NCBI GenBank assembly: GCA_047967505.1
Contig: CM106541.1
Strand: one strand, 5' to 3'
Length of the DNA stretch: 64,000 bases
DNA from: Dipteris shenzhenensis
Taxonomy: Eukaryota > Polypodiophyta > Polypodiopsida > Gleicheniales
Below the pieces are notes generated by a model that searched no databases, had not been told where the DNA came from, and was given only the letters and a program-made list of their open reading frames with translations. The stretch's first letter is position 1. Each line of letters begins with the position of its first letter. Made by a program: the position numbers and the translations under genes. Shown piece by piece: positions 23,921 to 33,769 of the stretch.

Positions 23921-24109
23921 TCACGACCTCGCAACCAAGGGAGGGGGCTCGTCCCATGGTCCCCGTGCCTGAAACTTAAATCAATCAACCCAAGTATAGC
24001 CATTAGTGGTAAAATTTTTCTTATCTTACAATGGACATACTAGTGTGTGCTCGTCCTATCAAACAATCCATCCTACTACAGGGATAAAAGCTTAATAGTC
24101 CTTATATGG

Positions 24110-24900
24110 GCTTTTAAGATAAAGCAAAGTGGAGCATGGAGGAAGAAGGGCCGTGGGGGGGTTTTAGCTAATATGGAGAATAAAGTGTGAATTGGGAGTA
24201 AAAGAGGGAAATAATAAGATAAATTTACGTTTTACTAGCATTAATAAAGGTAGAAAAAAATATAATAACATAAGAAGCATAAAGAAGGGAAAAAATAAAA
24301 AATTAAGTAGAATTAATAAACAAATAAGGAAACAAAAAGAGAAAAAGAAAACCTAACCAAGGAAAAAATAAGGAGATATCAAAAAAGAAAAAGAAAAAAA
24401 GGGAAAAGTAGTGAAGGAAGTTAAAATAAAGTAAGAGAGTGAAAGAAATAATTAGATTAGAAGGGGGGAAAATTACTACTTAAGGAAAAAAGAATAGAGG
24501 TAGAACATTAAAAGGGGAATTTTGGAAAAATGAAAAAAAAATTAATAGGAACGTAAAAATAATAAGATTGAACAGAAAAAGAATGAGAGAATAAGGGATA
24601 AGAGAAAAAAAATTCATATAAAAAGAGGGAAGTAAGGGGAGTTTAATGAAAGTTTAAAAAATTAAATTTAAAAGATTAAATTTGAGGGAAAAAGAGAAAC
24701 TAAGGGAATTGAGAGAGAGAAAAACGGCTAGAAATAAAAAAGACTAGGAAGTGAAAAAGAAGTTTTAAGAAGTTAACTTAGGAGAGTGAAGAATGGAATG
24801 AGGGGGGCTATTTTGGGGGAGGGAAGGGAAGCTAGGGGACGGAAAGGGGGGGGGGGAAGGTAGGAGTATAAGGACACCAGGGTTTTAAAAAAATGGGGCG
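24110..24900. other. Long purine-rich tract
   Basis: For almost 800 bases the plus strand is dominated by A and G (runs such as GAAAAAGAAAAAAAGGGAAAAG). It ends with a G run at 24846-24856. No gene is seen. Homopurine DNA of this length can form triplexes. Confidence 0.8.
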
Positions 24901-24910
24901 AAGGGGTAGG

Positions 24911-24942
<32 letters not shown>

Positions 24943-25030
24943 ATGAGAGAGAGAAAAATGGTTAGAAATAAAAAAGACTAGGAAGTGAAAAAGAAGTTTT
25001 AAGAAGTTAACTTAGGAGAGTGAAGAATGG
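24711..25030. repeat. Pair of near-identical 86-bp direct repeats
   Basis: Copies at 24711-24796 and 24945-25030 both read through TAGAAATAAAAAAGACTAGG and AGTTAACTTAGGAGAGTGAA with about two differences. Between them lie the G run and a (GT)15 tract (24912-24941). The near identity suggests a recent duplication. Beyond 25030 the sequence changes abruptly to non-purine DNA. Confidence 0.9.
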
Positions 25031-26186
25031 GCACTCTGTTCCTTGTGTCTTGACCTGGCTTTTCAGCTTTCCTGTCTTACAGCCTCTGTCTACTTCTCTT
25101 GTAAGCCATGGTGAGCTGCATGTTGCCATTGATGCCATGGCCACGATCAGTCTATAATAGACCTAGAGAAGTTAGTTGTTGTTGTCTCTCTGCCAACATG
25201 GACTTAGGTACTTGCATAAGGCTAGGAATAATCTATCTTAAGAATCCTCAACATGCATGTCCTACATGCAAGTCCTACATGTGATTCATACATGCATGTT
25301 CTACATGCGAGTTCTACATGCAACATGCAACATGCGAGTTTAACATGTAACTCCTACATGCAACGTGCAACTCCTACATGCAACTTCTATATGCAAGTTC
25401 TATATGTAGAGAGAGAATGTCTTACAATTCCTATATGTAGAGAGAGAAGCTCTTTGATTTGTATAAATATCCCATAATGGAATGAAGCCCACACTCTTTG
25501 CAGCATTGTGTTGAGTTCTACTTTGGTATTCCAAGCAATTGTCTCCAAGTGTCCATGCTTCCTTGCACTCCACATCCAAAAGCATGTCCTAACCTTACAA
25601 CTCATCCTCTCCCTCTCCTCCTCCCCCCTCCTCCTCCTCCTCCTCCTCCCTTCTCCTATCTCTCCTTCCCCCCATGTTCTTACACCTTCTTCCTCTCCCA
25701 CTCCTATGCTCCCCCCAAACCCTTATTCCCTCAACCGTCCACCTCCATGATCTACGAGGGAGACGAGTTCTCCACCATGTACTCTACCTTGAACCTTGGA
25801 TCCTCCATCTAACCCTTAAACCCCTTCCGAACCCTGGAAGCTCTTCTAAACTCTAGAACCTCTCTCTAAACCTTGGAACCTCCTTCTAAACCCTGAACCT
25901 CCCTCTAATCCTTAAACTCCTCCTAAACCCCTAAACCCCCAATGAAGGCGAAAGCCTTCATTACCCCAACCATGATTATGCACGTTCCTCTCACACATGC
26001 ATGCACTATGTTTCCTTACCACACTTAAGCCTATGTCTCTCATCGAAATATGACCCGAGGTCCTAAGCTACACTTATACTACAAACAACAACACCAAAAT
26101 ATATGTAGGTGACAAAAAGCCTCGAAACCCTACAACCTGAGAATACCATGTTCTTCCTATGCAAAAGCCATGGGAAAGAGCCAACA
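25031..26186 (+). mobile_element. Probable 5' LTR of a Ty3/gypsy element
   Basis: The right end is set by a primer binding site at 26189. Inside are ACATGCAA minisatellite words (25250-25400), TATAAATATCCC near 25461 (TATA-like), a CTC-rich tract (25610-25680) and a degenerate CTAAACC minisatellite (25800-25945). Similar but inverted copies lie at 31310-32010 and 45440-46330. They share CCAAGTGTCCATG(C), GTGTTGAGTTCTACTTTGG and the start CAACATGGACTTAGGTA. The left boundary is uncertain: the purine region ends at 25030 and shared text is clear from about 25185. Confidence 0.6.
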
Positions 26187-26188
26187 TT

Positions 26189-26206
26189 CGGCGCCATTGT
26201 CGGGGA
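26189..26206 (+). promoter_or_regulatory. Retrotransposon primer binding site (tRNA-Asp type)
   Basis: CGGCGCCATTGTCGGGGA matches 15 of 18 bases of the complement of the 3' end of plant tRNA-Asp (TGGCGCCGTTGCCGGGGA), the primer used by many plant Ty3/gypsy elements. It fixes the end of the upstream LTR. Confidence 0.8.
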
Positions 26207-26864
26207 GACTAGCGTCTCAAGTAACGAGTAAACATATGCAAGTATGTGTAAAAAACAAACTGCTATGCACTTTGACGACGAACATAATACTCAAGAGCAA
26301 GGAGAGTAAAATTTTTTTCCCAACTCTAGCCAAACATATGAACCCCAAGCATCAACCTTGGAGTACTACCTTAAGAATTTTTTTAAATTTCTTAAAACGA
26401 AGCCACTTGAAAAAAAAATCAGACTAGGTAATGGACACTAATGTGTAGAGCTCGCAATTTTAGAAATTTCACCTTTTAATAGTAGAGCGATCCCAGCTAA
26501 CCATGAAAAGTTATAACCTGGGAAGAGTTTAGGGTTTGACCCTAACCCTACACCCATTCCTATAAAAACCCACTCCACCCCTCATTCTTCTTCTTTCCCA
26601 TCTAGCCTCCATTCTCTTCCCCATTCTGAGCCCTACACAAGACCCTCCTCCCTCTCCATCGACCACCTCCCTACTCCCATCCTCACACAGTGAGTTATTT
26701 CGAACCCTTGTCACAACGATAACCTGGCCATCCACCCACCATCCATTCACCCTCAACAATCCTGTTACATCAAGACCGACTTGGAGAGCATTGCAGGTGA
26801 CCATCTCCTCCTCACTTTGAATTTCCGACAAAGTTTTCCATCTGTCAAGTTTTCAACCGCCACC

Positions 26865-27205
26865 CCTCTCCACCCCCCACCCCCTCTTCATTCCCCCCTC
26901 CACCCCCTCTTCATTTCCCCCTCCACTCCCTCTCCACCACCCCCACCCCTCTCCCCCTCCACCCCCTCTTCATTCCCCCCTCCACCCCCCCCCCCCCTCT
27001 CCATCCCCCCCCCCCCCCCACCCCTCTCCACCCCCCCGCCCTCCCCCTCCCTCCACCCACCACCCCCCTCCCCCCCCACCCCTCTCCACCCCCCCAACCC
27101 GTCTCCACCCCCCCTCTCGATAGCCACTGTCCTGCCGCCACTCTCCACCCTCTCCACCCCCCCTCTTGATAGCCACCATCCCGTCGCCGCACAAGGCCGC
27201 CCCCT
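26865..27205. repeat. C-rich pyrimidine tract (CCCCTCCAC-type)
   Basis: About 340 bases of C-rich pyrimidine sequence with uninterrupted C runs (26988-26996, 27007-27018). It creates long proline-rich or glycine-rich frames on both strands, which I treat as artefacts. It lies in the untranslated leader of the Ty3 element. The complementary strand is G-rich and could form quadruplexes. Confidence 0.9.
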
Positions 27206-27254
27206 CTCCCTTTTTTCACCCCAAAAAAAAAAAAACCTAAAATTAATCTAGCCC

Positions 27255-27530
27255 TAACACTAAAATAGGTTAAGTTAGGTGTCTAGGTTAGGTTAATAAG
27301 TTAGGTTAGGTCAGTGTTAAGCAAGGTTAGGTTAAGATAACTATAGTTCAATTAGTATTAACCTCAGTTAGTGTTAATCACAATTAGTTAGTACACTAAT
27401 TGTCTAGTTAGGCTAACTAAATTGACCTAGTTACTCTAACTAATAATTAGAGTAACTAGTCTAACTAACAATTAGAGTAATTGGATAGTTAGGATAACTG
27501 ACCAGTTAGACTAACCAACCCTAGTCCAAT
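27255..27530. repeat. Degenerate TTAGGTTAGG / CTAACTAGTTAG repeat with a hairpin
   Basis: The words AGGTTAGGTTA and TAGTTAGGCTAACT recur irregularly. Within it, CTAGTTACTCTAA (27427-27439) and its perfect reverse complement (27447-27459) form a hairpin with a 7-base loop. It resembles interstitial telomere-like DNA only loosely, since the plant telomere unit is TTTAGGG. Confidence 0.7.
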
Positions 27531-28049
27531 TCCACTCAAATCCTAGGGCCATTCACACCACACCTTTGACCAAGGGACCCCCCCCTCTCCCACACACACA
27601 CACAAAAAGGCCACATTTTCCCCGTACTTTACCACATCATAACTCATCCATTTTGGCAGCCAAATTGAACCCCGTTTAAACCACAATTTCACACATGGAA
27701 ACATCACACTACGAGGCATTTTTCCATCCCATTGCACACCATTTAGAAATACCTAGAACTAGTTAATTTGTGCCCTTGTGTGGGCCCCTTTTTGCACTAA
27801 TTCGCTCCTAAATTTTTGTCTTGACCTCTGATTGACAATCCATCTACACTGCACATTTCCCTACACATGTGGGACAATCCTAGGCACATGATTAACACAA
27901 TGGTCCCTACAACATAACGCATCTCTAACCCTTTTAACACAACACTCGCACTTACAACAGAGACACCCGTTCCACCTCTCGCCAAATTTGCATGCAACTA
28001 CGCTCCGGCCAACACCTTCGACAACCCTTTGCCCCGATTCCCCCATTGA

Positions 28050-28740
28050 AATTCAGGAAATCCCTTTGACTCCTCCACAACACGACATGGCCAGGTGCTC
28101 TGTTCTTTGCGATGATGGGGATCTTGAACTCGAAGCGGAGGGAAACTATTTCTTAACCCTCGCAACAATTTTGGAAACAATAATAACAATCAAGGTAGAT
28201 GCCCCCTTGGCAAACTCAAACTTCCCAAATACAATGGTAGGGGCAATCCAGCCTGATTCCTCTAGCATTTTATGCTGCATGCTGAGTGGGTGGAGATCAA
28301 TCCAATGAAACCAAGGTCACCTAGTTCCCCATGTCCTTAACCGATGAAGCCTTAGAATGGTACCTAGACCTCCTAGTGGAATAAAGAGCCACATGGGACC
28401 TACTACAAATAGAATTTAAGAGGCACTTTCAAACAGAGAGACTACAAGATGATCCTGCCCTCCAACTAAGCAAGCTCAAACAAGGTCACCGAGAAGATGT
28501 ACGCACGTTCTTGGGCAAGATGAAATGCTTAATTGCCAAATGTTACCCATGCCCTGATGCTAAGTACCTTACGGCCTAGTTCATTACAGGACTAAGGAAG
28601 AAAATTCATAAAGACATGAAAAAGATTAGCACAGTTACCAAACATTCAGTGCTGCTCATGCGGCAGCCATTGACATCGAGAATGGCATGATCGACTCTAA
28701 CACCAACAATGATGATGGAAGAGCCAGTGCATGAGATAAG
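28050..28740 (+). pseudogene. Ty3/gypsy gag remnant
   Basis: After breaks, plus-strand frames read EALEWYLDLL (28338), TWDLLQIEFKRHFQTERLQD (28393), LSKLKQGHREDVRTFLGKMK (28467) and FITGLRKKIHKDMKK (28581). This is the order of the retrotransposon gag (capsid) domain. A stop in place of Gln precedes FITGL (TAG at 28577). The segment is frameshifted relative to the start region at 28085. It follows the 5' LTR, primer site and leader, and precedes the zinc-knuckle and protease parts. Confidence 0.8.
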
Positions 28741-29100
28741 TGATCTAAAAAGGGAAAATCCAAGTCCACTATCGAAATGTCTATGAAGATTGCCTAGAGG
28801 CCATGACCATGAAGCTAAAAGAAGAAATGATGCAAGCCATGGAGCAAAAGCTTCACATGTCTTAGATGCCACCTCAAACTTATCCATGATGTGAAAATGT
28901 ATGGTGTACACACTACATGGCCAATAATACAGCAAACGAATGCCCGTTCCTAAGAGCCAGGATCACTACACAAGCAAATCCACCACCAAGGTTATGGTGC
29001 CATATCTGAGTAGTTGGTGGCCAATGACAAAAATAGTTGCATCTTCAACATGTGCAACAATCCACCTCGACCTCAATAATACCAACCAGCACCCATACCA

Positions 29101-30611
29101 GTGTATAGGGAACTGACACCTACACAAGCACCCCCAGCTCCAAGGCTATATTATGTTCCCATCCGAACATGTCCCACAATTACTCAGGAATCCAAATCCA
29201 TGACTATATCCAAGAGCACCAAATCCAGCTCCTTTGGCAATTCCAATACAACAACTTCAAGCCGAGGAAGTGGATTCGCCATTCGAGTATGAAGCTGAGT
29301 ACCCAGTGTACTATGTGTTAGGAGCAGAAGGTTTAATACCAGTCTATGTGAATCAAGTTTGGCCCAATACATATCAAGTACCAATCAAGTGCTATGGTTG
29401 TGGAGAGAATCACCGGATCGCAGAGTGCCCTCATTGTGGTAGCCCCGCTACTTTCCAACCACTCTGTAGAGATTGTGGCATACACCATGTTTGTATGGAT
29501 TGTCCCACAAAAAATAAGGTCCCACAACAAAATCGGGCTAAGTCTGATGTCCCAATCAGCATTATTGGGCTGGACCATCAAAGTCTACAGCCGACGACAA
29601 GCATAATATCACAACCTATGAATGTAATTACACGCCAGTAAAAAGAGGCCACCCAAGACCCTAATATTCCAATTCAATCAAGATGGCTTCTTCAAAAGAA
29701 AGCACAAGTGCCTCTACCTCTGCCAAGCAATGAGCAGCCAAGCTCATCCACATCAGCTCCCGAGCCTCAAATAAAAGAAGCTCCATACCCGAATGCAGCA
29801 GTGGAGAAGGCTCGATTTGAGACACTTCAACAATGGGTACAGAAGGAACAAGCTCAATTTGAGGCTGAGAAGCAAGTAGAAGATCTAATCCCTGACTTGG
29901 CCCCACGGAGTATTGATACTATATTCGAGCCTTTTTCCAACAACAGAATCCGCAACATTCTGTACTGCCATGCCAGCTTGAAGGAGCTGCACTCTCTATC
30001 ATTCTAAGTCGCCCTATGTCAATTCCCATTGGAATCCTATTATGAAATTTTTCCAATCTCTGGGAGAGTTTCAAACACAACTAGCAAATCCCCCTCTACC
30101 TATGGAAGACATAGAAGATATCCTTGTGCAAATGGGTGAGAGAGGTGACATACGCAACATCACTATGTCTTTGATCCATAAGGCATATGATGAAGTTCAA
30201 GCCATAGTGGATGGTGGAGTAGGTGTAAATGTCCTATCCAAGGAGCTCTACAATGAATGGGATCTCCCACCAATGCAAAAGGCTAATTTTAACATACGCC
30301 TTACCGATGATTCAAGGGCAAAACCCTTGGGAATAGTGAATGGTGTGTCAACAAAAGTCGTAGGAGTCCACTTTTCCCTTTAATTCACAATCTTGGATCT
30401 CCCCAAGAAATCCTATCAAATCTTGTTAGGACGTCCTTGGTTGCGTGAAGCATCAGTCCTCCATGATTGGGGAACGGATAGACTGACAATCCAAAATAAC
30501 GACACCGTAGTCACTATCAATGTGGGGATAGGAGCAATAAAACCAATTGTGCCTAGAGCGTTGTATGAAACCTCTTCAATGACGATCTCAACCAAATCAG
30601 CTCCCCTGTAA
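29101..30611 (+). pseudogene. Ty3/gypsy nucleocapsid-like Cys/His region and aspartic protease
   Basis: A frame at 29234-29641 encodes IKCYGCGENHRIAECPHC, a C-x2-C-x3-H-x4-C knuckle, and then CRDCGIHHVCMDC. A charged linker (29708-30007) follows. Protease text starts near 30042: GERGDIRNITMSLIHKAYDE, VDGGVGVNVLSKELYNEW with the catalytic-type Asp at 30210-30212 (D-G-G rather than the D-S/T-G of most retropepsins), IRLTDDSRAKPLGIV, then LPKKSYQILLGRPWLRE and VLHDWGTDRLTI (30393-30490). The frame breaks at 29641, 30006 and 30383. Further in-frame text runs to 31165, but no reverse transcriptase, RNase H or integrase follows. Confidence 0.85.
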
Positions 30612-30665
30612 CAGCATGCCATAGCGGGCAATGCACAAAGCAATGTCAATAATTCGATACAAGCA

Positions 30666-31165
30666 TTGGCAACCATTAATAACTGCCATTCACTAAACCC
30701 CATCTTCTCGCAAATCAATGCTAAGGTCATGCAGGTAGATCCTCCACTCACACATGAAGAATTAATCGATCTAGAGGTGCCATTCTTTATGGTTGACCTC
30801 GAGTGGAATAATGAACCTGAAGAAGGTACCCATACCAATAAGGACTCAGATTTTCCTTGGGACCTTGAAATTGAGATCAAGTCTTTGACAATGACTTAGC
30901 CATTATGCATGCCCTAATTGTAGAGTCGAGCTTCCCAAAGTTGAATAACAGTAGAAGATCCTGCAAGAAAGCTGAAGGAGGATATCGCCGCCGCAAAGCC
31001 AAGGCCAAACACTTTAATGAATTCGAACGAGTCCAAACTAGGATCGTCAAATTGTATCTTGCCAAGCCAACTCCCTCAAAATCTGAGCCACCTCCTCTTG
31101 AATGGTCCCCTGATGGACTTGAAGGAGTATCCACAGCAAATGGACCCTTGCGAATACTTTGCTAG
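30666..31165 (+). pseudogene. Downstream pol-linker remnant of the same Ty3 element
   Basis: Two frames (30666-30899 and 30905-31165) separated by one stop carry DLEVPFFMVDLEWNNEPEEG and then SFPKLNNSRRSCKKAEGGY and PPPLEWSPDGLEGVS. This looks like the protease-RT linker of plant gypsy elements. Coding potential then ends abruptly near 31165, about 150 bp before the inverted LTR copy. Confidence 0.5.
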
Positions 31166-31309
31166 TGGAAAAGTTACCCCACAGTTCCCAATGTAAGAAG
31201 TTTTGAAAGTATAAGCCACATGTGTAGATGAAGCTCGATCAAAAGACTACATAAAAAGAAAGTCTCCAAGAGCCTCAAAAATTGGTTAATGATACTATGC
31301 CACCCAGTA

Positions 31310-32010
31310 TCGGAGGAGAGGGAGAGGATGGGTTTCAAGGCTGCAGGAGAGGGGAGGAGGAGGTGCAAGGTTAGGACATGCTTTTGGATGTTGAGTGCAA
31401 GGAAGCATGGACACTTGGAGACAATTTTTGGAATGCCAAAGTAGAACTCAACACAATGCCCCAAAGAGTGTGAGCTTCATTCCATTATGGGGTATTTATA
31501 CAAGTTGGAGAGATTCTCTCTCTTCATGTAGGAATTGTAAGGCATTCTCTCTCTACATGTAGAACTTGCGTATAGAAGTTGCATGTAGGAATTGCAAGTT
31601 GCATGTAGGAGTTGCATGTTGCATGTAGGAGTTGCATGTTGAACTCACATGTTGCATGTAGGAGTTACATGTTGCATGTAGTAGTTACACAAAGAACTTG
31701 CATGTAGAACATGCATGTAGGAATCGCATGTAGGACTTGCATGTAGAACATGCATGTTGAGGATTTCTAAGATATATTATTTCTAGCCTTATGCAAGTAC
31801 AAGCAAAGTTTTGTTGCCGCTACTCTACACACACATCCTGTGCTACCTAAGTCCATGTTGACACAAAGACAACAACTGGTGAGGCAAGCAAAAAATAGAA
31901 GACAACTTACCCAAAGGAAGACAATGGAAAACCAAAGTCTATGTAAGGTCACATCGAGGTGCGTGCGGGTTGCAAGGCAGGGGGCAGGTTGCAGGTACTT
32001 AATCTTCCAA
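31310..32010 (-). mobile_element. Inverted LTR fragment related to the 25-kb LTR
   Basis: Read on the minus strand this matches 25040-25640: CCAACATGGACTTAGGTA, TACTTGCATAAGGCTAG, CATGTAGAAC-type minisatellite, TTGTATAAATACCCCATAAT and GTGTTGAGTTCTACTTTGG. It has about 45 bp not present in the 25-kb copy near 31800-31845. The minisatellite of ACATGCAA words spans 31530-31760. It belongs to a different insertion of the same family. Confidence 0.75.
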
Positions 32011-33161
32011 GATTTGATGGGCGAGAGGTGTGAAAATTCAAAATTCGTGACAGTAGCAAAATATCAGATGTCGGTGTTCCCCCCTCTAGTGATACACGTC
32101 AGTAGAATTGGATATTCTAAACAAGTGCAAGGTGGCCTAAAATGCTTCAAAACACAAATAGGCCAAAGGGCATGCTATCGAGTTTGATGTTGTGTATTAT
32201 GAAATGCAATGACCTTTGGCATGCTTGTGAGCCATATAGCAAGCAAGTGCATGGAAAAAAGAACAATTCAAAATTATAGATAGTGTTGGATCTATTAAAA
32301 GATCTTTGCACATGCAAAAATTGCACTGTTTCAACTTCCTCCATTTTAGCATGAATCTAAATACCAATACCAACAACTATTAATGTTTTAAGACCATCAT
32401 GCAGTAGTCTCACTAGTTTGGATTCCAAATTTTCAATCTGTTTTGGTTTTCAACAAATCAAAAAAAGTTATGGAGCATGCCCTCAAATGGGTATGCGTCA
32501 CTTTAGCACAACATTGGAGGCCCGTTAAGACACTTTAGCACAAATGGATATGCACCACTTTAGCACGACATTGGAGGCCCATTAACCCATGCCTAATTTT
32601 CTCCTTTAGGTGTGTCCTTAGGTTAAGGAGAAGCTCACATAGTTTACTTTTAAATTATTACTTGGTTGCATGTATGTATAGAACAAAGTTTTGATGTTTT
32701 TAAATAAATTGCTATATCCTATATTCTTTAGAATGCATGCTTTACATGCAACATAGCACTTGTAATGCTTCAACGGTCTCGTCCAAATCCTTATTCCATA
32801 ATTTTTTTCTCTCATGTTCAAGTTTGGAATGTGTACTACAACTTGAAGACAAAGTTTGCCAAATTTCATTGACCAATGCATAAGTTATGGGTCATGCAAA
32901 ATATCTATATACAAAAGAGTCCCTGAACCTTACCAAAAATGGCTACACCCAAGCAAACAATGGCCCAAATGCATTATTTTGTAACTTCAAAACTTAAAAG
33001 AGTCAATTTCATCTAGGAAAAACTATGCAAAACAGCTCTGTCCCATGTGGGTAATTTGCCTAAAATTGAGATGGACTTTTGATGTTAAATGCAAGAGATA
33101 TAGTTGATTCAATATCATAGGGCCTACTTGTCAAACACTAGGATAAAACTTGTACACCCAA
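32011..33161. other. No recognised gene; small tandem duplication at 32492-32590
   Basis: A 57-bp unit containing CACTTTAGCACAACATTGGAGGCCC is repeated at 32492 and 32549. Otherwise I see only AT-rich non-coding sequence. Short minus-strand frames have no recognisable motif. Confidence 0.5.
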
Positions 33162-33436
33162 ACTATGCTTTAGAGAGGTCACTCATCATATGTAAATATA
33201 GCATGTGGGTTCAATAGAAGAGGATTTTAAATAGCCACATTCACAAATGTGTACAGAAATATACTTAGAGAAGGGTTTTTTAATTGGGGTTTTGAATAAA
33301 GATTGTAAGGTTGTATAGAGAAAGGGATAATTTCAAGCCTTATGATTCAAAAATAAAGAATTTTAATAATACCCCTTAAACGCATGTGATATATATATAG
33401 GATTTCCAAGTATTAACCCCCCGAGGACTATGCATA
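33162..33436. mobile_element. MITE copy 2 (inverted relative to copy 1)
   Basis: The element is 33172-33426 (255 bp). Left end AGAGAGGTCACTCATCATAT and right end TATTAACCCCCCGAGG correspond to the two ends of the 8515-8758 element, in reverse order. Interior words also match: ATGTGGGTTCAATAGAA, and GCATGTGATATATATA as the complement of TATATCACGTGCG. It is flanked by ACTATGCTTT (33162-33171) and ACTATGCATA (33427-33436), a 10-bp target duplication with two or three changes. Confidence 0.8.
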
Positions 33437-33769
33437 AATAAATGAGGAATCATAGATCTCTAATCTTTTATTGAACCATATCTCTTTATATGTATAAGAA
33501 GGTGTGTGATGTTTCACTAGGAGACCACAAATTGTTATTTCTTGGTGAAGTAGGTAAGATTTGCCACTTAGTATGCAAAAATGCACATTTGCTCCTTTAC
33601 AACAATTTGAGCAGGGGTAACTAAAAGTGTGAACCCTTAGCTTACAACCACCCTACACACAAGTCAAATAGGCTCGATACTATTGACACCTTGTTTAGAA
33701 TGTCAGAAGTAGTTTGGATTTCATACATATTAATTCAAGAGATACGTCTATACCAATGATTGTCTTTAT

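Noticed and set aside
26781-27251. 156-codon proline-rich frame that resembles an extensin
   Set aside because: It is simply the C-rich pyrimidine tract read in one frame; the opposite strand gives equally long glycine-rich frames, and it lies in a retrotransposon leader.
27255-27530. Interstitial telomere DNA
   Set aside because: Units are TTAGGTTAGG-like and irregular; the plant unit TTTAGGG is not repeated in register here.
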